The notes: generated by a model from the sequence alone, not told the origin. 64,000 bases of DNA from Ralstonia sp. RRA (GCF_037023145.1 NZ_CP146091.1:3348001-3412000); one strand, 5' to 3'; positions 1 through 9,558 are shown, counted from the stretch's first letter. Numbers and translations: made by a program.

Positions 1-1884
1 CCGGTGGATGGCCCGCTGTCGGTGCCGCAGATTGCCGCGCAGGTGCATGCCGAAGGCACGTCGCGCATCGTGATCGTCACGGACGAGCCGGAGAAGTACA
101 ACGCGGCGATCAAGCTGCCCGAAGGCGTGACCGTGCATCACCGCGATCGCCTGGATGCGATTCAGCGCGAGCTGCGCGAGGTGCAAGGCACCAGCGTGCT
201 GATCTACGACCAGACCTGCGCGACGGAAAAACGCCGCCGCCGCAAGCGCGGCACGATGGTCGACCCGGCACGCCGCGCGTTCATCAACGACGCCGTGTGC
301 GAAGGCTGCGGCGATTGCTCGGTCAAGTCGAATTGCTTATCCGTCGAGCCGCTGGAAACGGAGCTGGGTACCAAGCGCAAGATCAACCAGTCGTCGTGCA
401 ACAAGGATTTCTCGTGCGTGAACGGCTTCTGCCCGAGCTTTGTGACGGCCGAAGGCGCGCAGGTGCGCAAGCCGGAATCGCGTGGCATCGGCATGGACAG
501 CCTGCCGCTGCTGCCGCACCCTGAACTCCCTGCCATCCAGCGCGCCTACGGCGTACTGGTGACCGGCGTGGGCGGCACGGGCGTGGTGACCATCGGCGGC
601 CTGCTCGGCATGGCTGCGCACATCGAAGGCAAGGGTGTGACTGTGCTGGACATGGCGGGCCTGGCGCAGAAGGGCGGCGCGGTGCTCTCGCATGTGCAGA
701 TCGGCGAGCGTCCGGACAGCATCCACGCCACGCGCATCGCCATGGGCGAGGCAGACCTAGTGATCGGCTGCGATGCGATCGTCTCGGCGTCGGATGAAGT
801 GCTGTCGAAGGTGCAGCACGGCCAGACGCGCGCCATCATCAACAGCACGGCCTCCCCCACCGCCGACTTCATCAAGAACCCGAACTGGCGCTTCCCGGGC
901 AGCTCGGCCGAGGCGGACATCCGCGCAGCCGTGGGCGATGCCTGCGCGTTTGAAGACGCCAACACGCTGGCCGTGCGCCTGCTGGGCGACGCGATCTTCA
1001 CCAACCCGCTGGTGCTGGGCTTTGCGTGGCAGAAGGGCTGGATTCCGCTGACGTACGACGCGCTCATCCGCGCGATCGAACTCAATGGCGTGGCGGTCGA
1101 GAAGAACAAGACCGCATTCGAATGGGGCCGCCACCTCGCGCAAGATCGCGATGCCGTGCTCAAGCTGGCCGATGGCGCGCCGCGTGCCAAGGCGGATGTC
1201 ATCGCCCTGCCCTCGCTGGACACGCTGATCGCCCGTCGTGTTGATCTGCTGACCGCGTACCAGAACGCTGCGTACGCTGCCGAGTTCCGCTCGGTGGTCG
1301 AGCGTGTGCGTGCTGCGGAAACGGCGGTGGTTGGTGCCGGCCAAACGCTGGCACTGACCGAAGCCGTGGTGCGCAATCTGTCGAAGCTGATGGCGTACAA
1401 GGACGAATACGAAGTCGCCCGCCTGTACACCGATCCGGCCTTCCTCGACAAACTGCGCGCCCAGTTCGAAGGCGAGCCCGGCCGCGACTACCAGCTCAAC
1501 TTCTGGCTCGCGCCGCCCATGACGGCCAAGCGCGACGAGAAGGGTCATCTGGTGAAGCAGCGCTTCGGCCCGAACACGATGCGCATCTTCAAGGTGCTGG
1601 CCAAGCTCAAGGGCCTGCGCGGCACGGCGTTCGATGTGTTCGGCAAGACCGAAGAGCGTCGCACCGAGCGCGCGCTGATCGGCGAATACCGTGCGCTGGT
1701 CGATGAACTGGTGAAGGGTCTGAACGCGCAGAAGCTGGCGCAGGCGGTGGAGCTGGCGCGCCTGCCGGAAGACATCCGCGGCTTCGGCCATGTGAAGGAG
1801 GCCAACCTGGCTGCCACACGCATCCGCTGGAACAAGCTGCTGGCGCAGTTGCGTGATCCGGCGGCGGCGCAACGCGCGGCTTGA
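1..1884 (+). CDS. Indolepyruvate ferredoxin oxidoreductase, C-terminal part (5' end outside window)
   Basis: The reading frame is open from the first base, so this is the 3' part of a longer gene; the visible 627 residues match the C-terminal half of the fused IorA/IorB type enzyme of roughly 1,150-1,200 residues. That enzyme oxidatively decarboxylates arylpyruvates to acyl-CoA. A ferredoxin-like cysteine cluster (CEGCGDCSVKSNC, about visible residue 99, then CNKDFSCVNGFC) binds Fe-S. A pyruvate-oxidoreductase gamma-type domain begins at GVGGTGVVTIGG (about residue 189). The remaining C-terminus is the long domain typical of the proteobacterial fusion form. The thiamine-diphosphate domain must lie upstream of the window. 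The gene ends at a strong hairpin terminator. Confidence 0.9.
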   Translation, partial: PVDGPLSVPQIAAQVHAEGTSRIVIVTDEPEKYNAAIKLPEGVTVHHRDRLDAIQRELREVQGTSVLIYDQTCATEKRRRRKRGTMVDPARRAFINDAVCEGCGDCSVKSNCLSVEPLETELGTKRKINQSSCNKDFSCVNGFCPSFVTAEGAQVRKPESRGIGMDSLPLLPHPELPAIQRAYGVLVTGVGGTGVVTIGGLLGMAAHIEGKGVTVLDMAGLAQKGGAVLSHVQIGERPDSIHATRIAMGEADLVIGCDAIVSASDEVLSKVQHGQTRAIINSTASPTADFIKNPNWRFPGSSAEADIRAAVGDACAFEDANTLAVRLLGDAIFTNPLVLGFAWQKGWIPLTYDALIRAIELNGVAVEKNKTAFEWGRHLAQDRDAVLKLADGAPRAKADVIALPSLDTLIARRVDLLTAYQNAAYAAEFRSVVERVRAAETAVVGAGQTLALTEAVVRNLSKLMAYKDEYEVARLYTDPAFLDKLRAQFEGEPGRDYQLNFWLAPPMTAKRDEKGHLVKQRFGPNTMRIFKVLAKLKGLRGTAFDVFGKTEERRTERALIGEYRALVDELVKGLNAQKLAQAVELARLPEDIRGFGHVKEANLAATRIRWNKLLAQLRDPAAAQRAA

Positions 1885-1905
1885 TCCGGTTCGGCATCGC
1901 CATAA

Positions 1906-1933
1906 AAAAACGGAGGCTTCGGCCTCCGTTTTT
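1906..1933. terminator. Bidirectional rho-independent terminator
   Basis: A perfect 12-bp stem (1906-1917 with 1922-1933) closes on a TTCG tetraloop, with an A-run on the left arm and a T-run on the right. It sits between two convergent genes and can serve both the oxidoreductase (+) and exonuclease I (-). Confidence 0.92.
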
Positions 1934-1953
1934 CTTTGAGCGTGTTCAGCGCG

Positions 1954-3393
1954 TCAGCCTGGCACGATCTGCTGTGCGTAGTCGTACAGGTCTTGCAGGA
2001 TGTTCTGCGCACGCGCATCGCCACTTTCAGCGGCTTCGGCCCCCAACTGCTGGAGCCGCTCGCCAAAGGCCTCGAAGGTCAGATAGCCGCCGCTGCCCTC
2101 GAACAAACGCTCGGCACGCAAGTGCTCCCACTGCTCGTATTCCTCTTCGGAGAGCGTGTCGGGGAAGTTGCGTGCGCGGTAGTGGAACAGCAGCTCGGGC
2201 AGACGCGCATCGGCGAAGTCCGGGTGCAGTTGCGCGAGCTGTTCGCCGGACAGCGTACGCAGTTCGTTGAGCGTGCGGCGGTCGTCATTGCTGACGAAGC
2301 CGCCGTAGAGGTTCTGGTCGACGTCTTCAATCGGCTCCAGCTCGCGGGCGTAGACCTGGCGCCAGGTTTCGCGCATGTCCGGCGCGCCCTGGGCAATGGC
2401 GGCATGGCGTTCGATCGTTGCGAAGTCGATGCCCCAGCGTTCGGCCTGCGCGGGCTGCAGCGTCTTCATGTTGCTGATGACGATGGGCGACTTGTTGATG
2501 TGAATCGACTTGATGGGCAGGCGCGTGGTGCCTTCGGCCAGATCCGCCGTCCGCGTGAACATGCGCTCGCGGATCGTGGCGACATCCATGTGGAACAGTT
2601 CGGACGGGTCAAACGCCAAGTCCCACACGATCAGTTCGTTCTTGTTGGTCGGGTGCCAGCCGAGCGGCCACACCACGGCCATGCAGCCGCGTTCCACGCT
2701 GTACATACCGGAGATATGCAGCAGCGGGCGCGATGCGTCACCAATCTCCGCAAGCACGCGGTCCTTCTTGCGCAGCGCCAGGCAGAAATCGAACAGGCGC
2801 GGCTGTGCGTTGCGGATCAGGCGCGCCAGCGCAATGGTTGCGCGCACGTCGGACACCGCATCGTGCGCGGATTCATGCACCAGGCCGTTGGCTTGCGAGA
2901 GGTGCTCCAGCTTGAAGCTCGGCTTGCCGTCTTCGTGCTTCGGCCACTGGATGCCTTCGGGGCGCAGCGCCCAGGTGGTGCGCACCACGTCGAGCAAATC
3001 CCACCGCCCGCAGTCGTTCTGCCACTCGCGCGCATAGGGGTCGATCAGGTTGCGCCAGAACAGGTGGCGGGTGACCTCGTCATCAAAGCGGATCGTGTTG
3101 TAGCCGACGCCGATGGTGCCGGGCGTACCCAGTTCGCGCTCGATGGCCTGGGCGAAGCGGTACTCCGGAATGCCCTGCTTGGCGCACTGCTGCGGCGTGA
3201 TGCCGGTGATCAGGCAGGACACCGGGTCCGGCAGCCAGTCGTTGGAGGGCTGGCAGAACAATTCGACCGGCTCGCCGATCTCATTGAGTTCGGCATCGGT
3301 GCGGATGCCCGCGAACTGCGCCGGGCGGTCGCGGCGCGGCACGGCGCCAAAGGTTTCGTAGTCGTGCCAGAGGAAGGTTGGGGTGACGGGCAA
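1954..3393 (-). CDS. sbcB: Exodeoxyribonuclease I
   Basis: A 479-residue protein, the usual length for exonuclease I, which degrades single-stranded DNA 3' to 5' in recombination and mismatch repair. The DEDD exonuclease motif I is at the N-terminus (LWHDYETFG, residues 8-16). An Exo II-type segment (GVGYNTIRFDDE, about residue 96) and an Exo III-type segment (NGLVHESAHDAVSDV, about 169) follow, then the SH3-like and C-terminal helical regions of the family. The first codon of the family N-terminus (MPVTPTFLWHDYETFG) is TTG; I see no ATG upstream and no strong ribosome binding site, so the start is the least certain part. Confidence 0.93.
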   Translation of the reverse strand: MPVTPTFLWHDYETFGAVPRRDRPAQFAGIRTDAELNEIGEPVELFCQPSNDWLPDPVSCLITGITPQQCAKQGIPEYRFAQAIERELGTPGTIGVGYNTIRFDDEVTRHLFWRNLIDPYAREWQNDCGRWDLLDVVRTTWALRPEGIQWPKHEDGKPSFKLEHLSQANGLVHESAHDAVSDVRATIALARLIRNAQPRLFDFCLALRKKDRVLAEIGDASRPLLHISGMYSVERGCMAVVWPLGWHPTNKNELIVWDLAFDPSELFHMDVATIRERMFTRTADLAEGTTRLPIKSIHINKSPIVISNMKTLQPAQAERWGIDFATIERHAAIAQGAPDMRETWRQVYARELEPIEDVDQNLYGGFVSNDDRRTLNELRTLSGEQLAQLHPDFADARLPELLFHYRARNFPDTLSEEEYEQWEHLRAERLFEGSGGYLTFEAFGERLQQLGAEAAESGDARAQNILQDLYDYAQQIVPG

Positions 3394-3530
3394 GGGGGTT
3401 GCTCGCAGGAAAAGGCTGAAGATGCCGGCATGCTAACAGCCTTGCAGGCCTACCCGGCGGTTGACTCACATCAACCCACACGGGGCGGGCGTCGACCAGA
3501 CTGATACCTCCCCCAACCTGGAGATGCCCC

Positions 3531-4553
3531 ATGGCCCAAACCATGAAAGCCGCGGTTGTCCACGCGTTTGGTGAACCGCTGCGCATTGAGGAAGTGCCGA
3601 TCCCAACACCCGGGCGCGGACAGATTCTCGTCAAGATCGCCGCCTCGGGCGTCTGCCATACCGATCTGCACGCCGCCGATGGCGACTGGCCCGTCAAACC
3701 GCGCCTGCCGTTCATCCCCGGGCATGAGGGCGTTGGCTTCGTGGCGGCGGTGGGCGAAGGCGTGACGGCCGTGAAGGAAGGCGACCGCGTGGGCGTGCCC
3801 TGGCTCTACACCGCCTGCGGCCACTGCGAGCACTGCCTCTCCGGCTGGGAGACCCTCTGTCACGAACAGCAGAACACCGGCTACTCCGTCAACGGCGGCT
3901 ATGCCGAATATGTGCTGGCCGATCCGAACTATGTCGGCCATCTGCCCGCACAGGTGAGTTTTGAAGAGATCGCGCCCATCCTGTGCGCGGGTGTGACGGT
4001 CTACAAGGGCATCCGTATGACGGACACGCGGCCCGGCCAGTGGATTGCCATCTCCGGCATCGGCGGGCTGGGGCACGTGGCGGTGCAGTATGCGATTGCC
4101 ATGGGCCTGCATGTGGTGGCGGTGGACGTTGCGCCCGACAAGCTGGCGCTGGCGCGCGAGCTGGGGGCCAAACTGGTCGTCGATGCCGCCCAGCAGGACC
4201 CGGCGGCCGTCATCCAGAAAGAGATCGGGGGCGTGCATGGCGTGCTGGTGACGGCGGTCTCGCGCAGCGCGTTCGCGCAGGCGCTGGGCATGGTGCGGCG
4301 TGGCGGCACGATCTCGCTCAACGGGCTGCCGCCGGGGGATTTTCCGCTGCCGATTTTCTCTACGGTGCTCAATGGCATTACGGTGCGCGGCTCCATCGTC
4401 GGCACGCGGCGTGACTTGCAGGAGTCTTTGCAGTTTGCCGCGGAGGGGTTGGTACGCGCGCACATCCACCGCGACAAGCTCGACAACATCAACCAGGTCT
4501 TCGCCGATCTGAAAGCCGGCAAGGTGGATGGCCGCATCGTGCTGACGCTCTGA
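3531..4553 (+). CDS. adhP: Zinc-dependent alcohol dehydrogenase (AdhP type)
   Basis: 340 residues, medium-chain dehydrogenase family; oxidises primary alcohols with NAD. Catalytic zinc ligands are in [14 protein letters not shown] (about residue 39) and GHEGVG (about 64). The structural zinc cysteines are in [15 protein letters not shown] (about 96). The Rossmann motif [13 protein letters not shown] starts near 174. The start is ATG with GGAG about 8 bases upstream (near 3520). The gene is monocistronic in appearance, with a 61-base gap to the next gene. Close to E. coli AdhP in length and motif order; the exact substrate is not readable from the sequence. Confidence 0.92.
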   Translation: MAQTMKAAVVHAFGEPLRIEEVPIPTPGRGQILVKIAASGVCHTDLHAADGDWPVKPRLPFIPGHEGVGFVAAVGEGVTAVKEGDRVGVPWLYTACGHCEHCLSGWETLCHEQQNTGYSVNGGYAEYVLADPNYVGHLPAQVSFEEIAPILCAGVTVYKGIRMTDTRPGQWIAISGIGGLGHVAVQYAIAMGLHVVAVDVAPDKLALARELGAKLVVDAAQQDPAAVIQKEIGGVHGVLVTAVSRSAFAQALGMVRRGGTISLNGLPPGDFPLPIFSTVLNGITVRGSIVGTRRDLQESLQFAAEGLVRAHIHRDKLDNINQVFADLKAGKVDGRIVLTL

Positions 4554-4614
4554 GCGCAGTCACACCCGGCGGGGCGAGTAAGCTGTCGACATCACGTCCG
4601 TTCGCTCCGCCGCC

Positions 4615-5610
4615 ATGCGCATCCTCTTCTTCAGCAGCCACCGTTACGACGAAGACAGCTTCCGCGCCGCCCAGGCGCGCGGCGGCCACGGCTTCGACCT
4701 GGTGTTCCAGCGCGCGCACCTCGACGCGCACACCGCGCCGCTCGCAGCCGGCTTTGAGGTGGTGTGCCCGTTCGTCAACGATTGTCTGAACGCCGATGTG
4801 CTGGCCGCGCTCGCCGCCGCCGGTACACGGCTGATCGCCCTGCGCTCGGCAGGCTTCAACCACGTCGATCTGGCCGCTGCGCAGCGCCTCGGGCTGACGG
4901 TGGTGCGCGTGCCGGCGTATTCACCGTACGCGGTGGCCGAGCATGCGGTCGGCATGATCCTCACGCTCAACCGGCGCCTGCACCGCGCCTGCAACCGCAC
5001 GCGCGAGGGCGATTTTTCGCTGGATGGGCTGCTGGGCTTCGACCTGCACGGCAAGACAGTCGGCGTGGTCGGTACCGGGCAGATCGGGCAGGTGTTCGCG
5101 CGCATCATGGCGGGCTTCGGCTGCCGGGTGCTGGCGTTTGACCCGTTTCCGCAGGCTTCGCTGGTGGCACTGGGCGTGCGCTACGTACCGCTGCCCGAGT
5201 TGCTGGCTCAATCCGACATCGTCAGTCTGCACTGTCCGCTCAACGCCGATACGCACCACTTGATCGACGCCAGCGCGCTCGCGAACATGAAGACGGGCGC
5301 CATGCTCATCAACACCAGCCGCGGCGGCCTGGTCGATAGCCCAGCCCTGATCGACGCGCTCAAGACCGGCCAGCTCGGCCACCTGGGCCTGGACGTGTAT
5401 GAGGAAGAAGCGGACCTCTTCTTCGAAGACCGCTCCGCCGACGTGCTGCAAGACGATGTGTTCGCGCGGCTGCTGACGTTTCCCAACGTCATCGTCACTG
5501 CGCACCAGGCATTCTTCACGCGCGAGGCGCTGGCAGGCATTGCCGACACCACACTCGCCAACGTGGCGGCGTGGGCGGCCGGTGCGCCCGTCAACGTCGT
5601 CAAGGCTTAG
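4615..5610 (+). CDS. D-2-hydroxyacid dehydrogenase, D-lactate dehydrogenase (LdhA) type
   Basis: 331 residues, essentially the length of fermentative LdhA (329). The N-terminal substrate domain is followed by a Rossmann motif ([13 protein letters not shown], about residue 148). The family signature NTSRGGLVD supplies the catalytic Arg near 235. A Glu lies in [12 protein letters not shown] and the proton-donor His is in [12 protein letters not shown] near 296. It would reduce pyruvate to D-lactate with NADH. The 3' end overlaps the convergent HD-domain gene by four bases. A related 2-hydroxyacid dehydrogenase specificity cannot be excluded. Confidence 0.85.
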   Translation: MRILFFSSHRYDEDSFRAAQARGGHGFDLVFQRAHLDAHTAPLAAGFEVVCPFVNDCLNADVLAALAAAGTRLIALRSAGFNHVDLAAAQRLGLTVVRVPAYSPYAVAEHAVGMILTLNRRLHRACNRTREGDFSLDGLLGFDLHGKTVGVVGTGQIGQVFARIMAGFGCRVLAFDPFPQASLVALGVRYVPLPELLAQSDIVSLHCPLNADTHHLIDASALANMKTGAMLINTSRGGLVDSPALIDALKTGQLGHLGLDVYEEEADLFFEDRSADVLQDDVFARLLTFPNVIVTAHQAFFTREALAGIADTTLANVAAWAAGAPVNVVKA

Positions 5611-6230
5611 GCCGTCTCGGCTTTCGGCCGGGAGAGCTCGCTTTCGCCTTCCTTCACGTAGATGGAGTTGCGCGGCTTGGCCAGCACACGGCGCACCATC
5701 GGCTCGAAGAACGACAGCGGCAGGTTGTCGTAATCCGGCATGAAGGCGGCAGCGTCGTACTTGGCGCAGAACTCGGCGGTACGCTCGAACAGCGCGGGCT
5801 GGTTGCGGTATTGCTCGCGCAGGTTGCGGTCCAGGCCCAGGTGGTGGAAGAAGTAGTAGCCCTGGAAGATGCCGTGCTTCTCGACCATCCACAGGTTCTC
5901 CGGGCTGACGAACGGCTTGAGGATGGCCGCGGCGATGTCCGGGTGGTTGAAGCTGCCCAGCGTGTCACCAATGTCGTGCAGCAGCGCGCAGACCACGTAT
6001 TCCTCGTCGCGGCCATCGCGGTGGGCCAGCGTGGCGGTCTGCAGCGAGTGCGCGAGGCGGTCGATCGGGAAGCCGCCGCAATCGCCGTCGAGCAGCTTCA
6101 GATGCGCGAGCACGCGGTCAGGCAGTGCGCGGGCGTAGGGCATGAACTCGGCCGAGATGGCGGCCCAGTCCTCGCGCGTGCCGTGCTCCATGTGGGAAAA
6201 GGTCGCGCGCGGGGCGGTGTCGTGCGTCAT
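5607..6230 (-). CDS. HD-domain protein, possible diiron oxygenase or phosphohydrolase
   Basis: 207 residues with a compact HD fold. The metal-binding series is visible: His in [16 protein letters not shown] (about residue 60), the HD pair in [13 protein letters not shown] (about 85), then His-Pro-Asp (SFNHPD) and a later [15 protein letters not shown] stretch. The double-His content resembles the mixed-valent diiron HD oxygenases (PhnZ/MIOX-like) as much as simple phosphohydrolases, so I give no specific substrate. The ATG has a good ribosome binding site (AAGGAG 7-8 bases upstream). It is divergent from the Crp/Fnr gene, across a region holding a DnaA-box-like repeat array. Confidence 0.75.
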   Translation of the reverse strand: MTHDTAPRATFSHMEHGTREDWAAISAEFMPYARALPDRVLAHLKLLDGDCGGFPIDRLAHSLQTATLAHRDGRDEEYVVCALLHDIGDTLGSFNHPDIAAAILKPFVSPENLWMVEKHGIFQGYYFFHHLGLDRNLREQYRNQPALFERTAEFCAKYDAAAFMPDYDNLPLSFFEPMVRRVLAKPRNSIYVKEGESELSRPKAETA

Positions 6231-6291
6231 GGGGTGTCTCCTTCGTCGCCTGAACAGGTCTGGGGGGCCGCGTCATGGGTGCGCGGCTTGT

Positions 6292-6353
6292 TATGGATAA
6301 CTGCGGTGGATAACCACTGTGGATAACTGCTGTGGATAACACTTGTGGATAAC
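6292..6353. repeat. Five-copy 13-bp tandem array of DnaA-box-like 9-mers
   Basis: Five copies of a 10-mer of form NNTGGATAAC begin at 6292, 6305, 6318, 6331 and 6344, exactly 13 bases apart. Copies 3-5 are TGTGGATAA, the perfect complement of the consensus DnaA box TTATCCACA; copies 1 and 2 are TATGGATAA and GGTGGATAA, one mismatch each. The three spacer bases vary (TGC, CAC, TGC, ACT) while the box is conserved, so selection is on the box and its spacing. The array lies between the divergent HD-domain and Crp/Fnr genes. It could be a DnaA-titration or DnaA-regulated site; function is inferred. Confidence 0.85.
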
Positions 6354-6389
6354 TCCAGGCCATTCTCTGCCCGGGTCTTGCACGCAGAC

Positions 6390-6405
6390 TGTCAAGCATT
6401 TGACA
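6390..6405. promoter_or_regulatory. Inverted repeat, candidate Crp/Fnr-type operator
   Basis: TGTCAA-GCAT-TTGACA is a perfect 6-bp inverted repeat with a 4-base spacer, starting 50 bases before the Crp/Fnr start codon. The arm-spacer geometry fits dimeric Crp/Fnr-family sites, and its position suggests autoregulation. No binding data support this. Confidence 0.5.
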
Positions 6406-6439
6406 ATGGCTCGATCCCCGTTCGCTGCATCCTGCCGCC

Positions 6440-7138
6440 ATGCCTGCCGAAGCATCCCACGCCGCCCCTGCTCCAACGCCAACGCCAGCGCAGCTCGCGC
6501 AGGGCTGGTTGCGTGACGCGCCGGCCGAACTGCTGGCAGAGATCGCGCCTGCCGCACGTCTGATCACCTACCCTGACGGCGAATGCATCCACCCCCACGG
6601 CGGCCCTGCGCAGGGCATGTTCCTGATCGTGCGCGGCCGCGTACGCATCAGCCGGACGACCGATGGCGGCAGCGAACTCGTCTACGGCGTGCTGCGCGTG
6701 GGCGAGTGGTTTGGGGAAATCGCCCTCATTGACGGCGGCGGCCGTACGCACAGCGCGCATGCCCAGGGGCCGACCACGCTCATCCTGCTGGGCAGTGCCG
6801 CGTTTGCGCGCGTGGTGGCGGCCTATCCGGCCGGCATGTGGGCGCTGATGCAGCAGCTCTGCCAGCGCATCCGCCTGATCTTCGACGAGTTCGAACACGC
6901 CAGCGAAATGCCCGCCGATGCGCGCCTCGCCCAGCGCCTGCTGCAGCTTGCGCGGGCGGGCGATGGCCGTACCGTGGCCGCCAGCAATGAAGAACTGGGC
7001 CGCATGCTGGCACGCTCGCGGCAGACCATCTCCAAGTACCTGCAGGCGTGGCAGCGCGCGGGGTGGATCCGCTGCCAATATCGGGCGGTGGAGATCGTCG
7101 ATGCGACAGCGCTGCGTGTACTCGCCGGCAGCCACTAG
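6440..7138 (+). CDS. Crp/Fnr-family transcriptional regulator
   Basis: 232 residues. A cyclic-nucleotide-binding beta-roll covers about residues 40-150 (GMFLIVRGRVRISRT, GEWFGEIALIDGG). It is followed by the long dimerisation helix and a C-terminal winged helix (NEELGRMLARSRQTISKYLQAWQRAG, cut here in two: NEELGRMLARSRQT and ISKYLQAW, about 185-210). The N-terminal four-cysteine pattern of FNR is absent, so oxygen sensing by an Fe-S cluster is unlikely. The phosphate-binding arginine of true cAMP receptors is not obvious either. Candidate autoregulatory inverted repeat at 6390-6405; target genes unknown. Confidence 0.88.
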   Translation: MPAEASHAAPAPTPTPAQLAQGWLRDAPAELLAEIAPAARLITYPDGECIHPHGGPAQGMFLIVRGRVRISRTTDGGSELVYGVLRVGEWFGEIALIDGGGRTHSAHAQGPTTLILLGSAAFARVVAAYPAGMWALMQQLCQRIRLIFDEFEHASEMPADARLAQRLLQLARAGDGRTVAASNEELGRMLARSRQTISKYLQAWQRAGWIRCQYRAVEIVDATALRVLAGSH

Positions 7139-7249
7139 GCTGAGCGCCCCCTTCGACCGGGGCACGCGCGCCCAGGCTCGCGCCGCTAGAATGACCCACA
7201 CGCCGCGCGCAGGCTCACCCGTGGCCTGCCACCCACTGCCTCAGTCTCC

Positions 7250-8476
7250 ATGACACCCATGCTCTCGCCGGCCTCACCGGAAGGCCAGCGCCTTGTGTTG
7301 CTGCTTGGCCTCGCGCAAACGGTCTCGTGGGGCACGCTCTACTTCACCTTCACCGTCTTTCTTGCGCCGATGCACGACACGCTCGGCTGGGCACGGCCGT
7401 TTCTGGCGGGCGGGTTCTCGCTGGGGCTGCTGGTGTGGGCACTGTGCTCGTTCTGGGTCGGGCGCGCGCTGGACCGCTGGCCCGCGCGGCGCGTGATGGG
7501 CCTGGGCACGGTGCTGGCCGCGGGCAGCCTGCTGGCGTGGTCGCTCGTCTCCGGTGAAACCGCCTTCCTCCTGCTCTGGCTGCCGCTAGGCATGGCGATG
7601 GCCACCACGCTCTACGACCCGGCATTCGTCGTGCTGCGCCAGGCGTTTGGCGATGCCTACCAGCGCCCCATCATCGGCCTCACGCTGATTGCGGGGTTCT
7701 CCAGCACGATCTGCATTCCGCTGGCGCAATGGGGCGTGGAGCACATCGGCTGGCGGCACACGCTGCAGCTGTTTGCGCTGGCGCATCTGCTGATCTGCTT
7801 GCCCATCCATGCGCGGCTGCGCGTGCGGCCGCCGGTACACGCGCCGGCAGAAGCGGCTGGTCCGACAGCGCCTGCGCAGCCTTCCGCGTGGCGCATGGCG
7901 CTGCGCATGCCGGTGTTCTGGGCAGTGGTGCTGGCGTTCGTGGCCGTCGCCCTGACCAACACGGTGCTCGGTGCGCACCTGATTCCGTTGCTTTCCGAGA
8001 AAGGGGAGCCGACCAGCCGCCAGTTGCTGATTGCGGCACTCATCGGCCCGGCCCAGGTGCTCGGCCGGCTGGCGATGATGCGGTTTCGCCTGGCGCACCC
8101 GGTACGCATCGCCCCGGCGACGTATGTGGCGATGGCGCTCGCGCTTGTGGTGCTGGCACTCTCCAGCGGCCCGCTGCTGATCGTCTTTGCGCTGGTCTAC
8201 GGTGCGGCCAATGGCATCAACACCATGCTGCGTGCGATCGCCATGCCGGAGCTGGTTTCGCGCAGCCAGTACGCCACGCTCAATGGCCTGATGATGACGC
8301 CCGTGCTGCTGGCCCAGGCCAGTGCGCCGTGGTTGGGCGCACTGCTGTGGAAGGCCTCTGGCGGCTATGCGGCGGTCGAGTGGGCGATGGTTTCAGCGGC
8401 GCTTGTCGCGCTCGGCGCGTTCACCTACGGGTTGCGGCACGCCCAGGCCCGGCTGATGCGCAAAACACCCGAGTGA
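7250..8476 (+). CDS. Major facilitator superfamily transporter
   Basis: 408 residues with about twelve hydrophobic segments, the standard MFS layout. The first segment starts near residue 12 (VLLLGLAQTVSWGTLYFTF). The loop between TM2 and TM3 carries a relaxed MFS motif A (FWVGRALDRWPARRVMG). A second ATG nine bases downstream is equally possible as start. Resembles the monocarboxylate-like or drug-transport subgroups with no partner gene, so the substrate cannot be named. About 110 bases separate it from the Crp/Fnr gene. Confidence 0.85.
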   Translation: MTPMLSPASPEGQRLVLLLGLAQTVSWGTLYFTFTVFLAPMHDTLGWARPFLAGGFSLGLLVWALCSFWVGRALDRWPARRVMGLGTVLAAGSLLAWSLVSGETAFLLLWLPLGMAMATTLYDPAFVVLRQAFGDAYQRPIIGLTLIAGFSSTICIPLAQWGVEHIGWRHTLQLFALAHLLICLPIHARLRVRPPVHAPAEAAGPTAPAQPSAWRMALRMPVFWAVVLAFVAVALTNTVLGAHLIPLLSEKGEPTSRQLLIAALIGPAQVLGRLAMMRFRLAHPVRIAPATYVAMALALVVLALSSGPLLIVFALVYGAANGINTMLRAIAMPELVSRSQYATLNGLMMTPVLLAQASAPWLGALLWKASGGYAAVEWAMVSAALVALGAFTYGLRHAQARLMRKTPE

Positions 8477-8536
8477 CGCAATCGCCATAGCTCTGACGCC
8501 ACTTTGTACGCAGAAGATTGCTTATAGGAACCTTTA

Positions 8537-8577
8537 TTGACGCAAAAGTGTCTTGAAACATGAGACGTGATGTTTCA
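8537..8577 (+). promoter_or_regulatory. Candidate promoter with inverted-repeat operator
   Basis: A -35-like TTGACG (8537-8542) is followed by a perfect 8-bp inverted repeat, TGAAACAT (8554-8561) and ATGTTTCA (8570-8577), with an 8-base spacer. The repeat covers the expected -10 region of the ferritin-like gene, an arrangement typical of repressor operators. The -10 itself is weak. Confidence 0.5.
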
Positions 8578-8630
8578 TTCTCATGCTATGGCAGCCGACT
8601 TCTTGCGGCACCGCCAACGGAGGACGCGCC

Positions 8631-9485
8631 GTGTCACAGGTTCATCTGGAAACAGGATCCGCAAGCGAACAACTCCCGTGGACAGTCCACGAGATCGCCT
8701 ACGGCAGCATCGACGTTGCACGCGTGCGCGAGAACCGCACGCTGTTCTATCTCGTGGTCAGCGCCTCGTTTGTCGAGAGCGGCTCCGATCTCTACGCAGG
8801 CAATCTCGCTCAGTACTACGCAGATCGCCCAGAAACCGCCCACTGGCTGATCGCCCACTGGGAGCGCGAAGAGCTGCAGCACGGCCGCGCCCTGCGCCGC
8901 TACGTTGAAACCGTCTGGCCCGAGTTTGACTGGGAACGCGGCTACGCCCGCTTTTTCGACGAGTACTCCCTCACCTGCTCGATCGACCAGTTCGAGCCGA
9001 CGCAGGCACTGGAAATGGTGGCGCGCTGCGTGGTCGAGATGGGCACCGCCACGTTCTACCGCGCCATCGCCCAGGCCGCCACCGAGGCCAACGAGCCCGT
9101 GCTGCGCGACCTTGCCAGCCGCATCTCGGCAGACGAAGTCCGTCACTACAAGCACTTCCTGCGCTTCTTCAACGAGTGCAATGCCCGCGAAGGCGTCGGC
9201 CGCGCGCGCGTGCTCAAGGCGCTCGCCTCGCGCCTGCGCGAGATCAAGAACGAAGATTCGATGATCGCCCTGCGCAATGTGCTGCGCATCGAACGCGATC
9301 AGGAAGACGTGCCCGAGGCCGACGTGCGCGCACTCAACTCGCGCGTGAGCGCGCTGGTGCGCTCGCACCTGCCGATCGACATGGCAGCCAAGATGCTGCT
9401 CAAACCGCTGCGGTTGCGACCGGTGATCGAACGTTCGATCCGACCGCCGTTGGTGGCGCTGGTGCGGCGCGTGGTGCTGCACTGA
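8631..9485 (+). CDS. Ferritin-like (diiron) domain protein
   Basis: 284 residues from a GTG start chosen because GGAGG lies 8 bases upstream; an ATG at 8583 would add 16 residues without a good ribosome binding site. Two carboxylate-histidine motifs of a ferritin-like four-helix bundle are visible: EREELQHG (about residue 80) and [14 protein letters not shown] (about 170). Intervening helix glutamates ([12 protein letters not shown]) complete the likely diiron site. This resembles soluble diiron oxidases or acyl-ACP desaturase-like proteins more than iron-storage ferritin. Its substrate is unknown. The gene ends at a strong terminator shared with the convergent porin. Confidence 0.75.
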   Translation: MSQVHLETGSASEQLPWTVHEIAYGSIDVARVRENRTLFYLVVSASFVESGSDLYAGNLAQYYADRPETAHWLIAHWEREELQHGRALRRYVETVWPEFDWERGYARFFDEYSLTCSIDQFEPTQALEMVARCVVEMGTATFYRAIAQAATEANEPVLRDLASRISADEVRHYKHFLRFFNECNAREGVGRARVLKALASRLREIKNEDSMIALRNVLRIERDQEDVPEADVRALNSRVSALVRSHLPIDMAAKMLLKPLRLRPVIERSIRPPLVALVRRVVLH

Positions 9486-9510
9486 CCTTCGCGCATCGCG
9501 CAGACCAAAG

Positions 9511-9536
9511 AAAAACCCGGGCTAGCCCGGGTTTTT
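9511..9536. terminator. Bidirectional rho-independent terminator
   Basis: A 26-base perfect palindrome: A-run, ACCCGGGCTAGCCCGGGT core, T-run. It lies between the 3' ends of the ferritin-like gene (+) and the porin gene (-). Confidence 0.9.
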
Positions 9537-9558
9537 CATCTAGCCGACAGGGTATCGA

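Noticed and set aside
1936..3504. 522-codon plus-strand open frame
   Set aside because: Antisense to exonuclease I, which has intact catalytic motifs.
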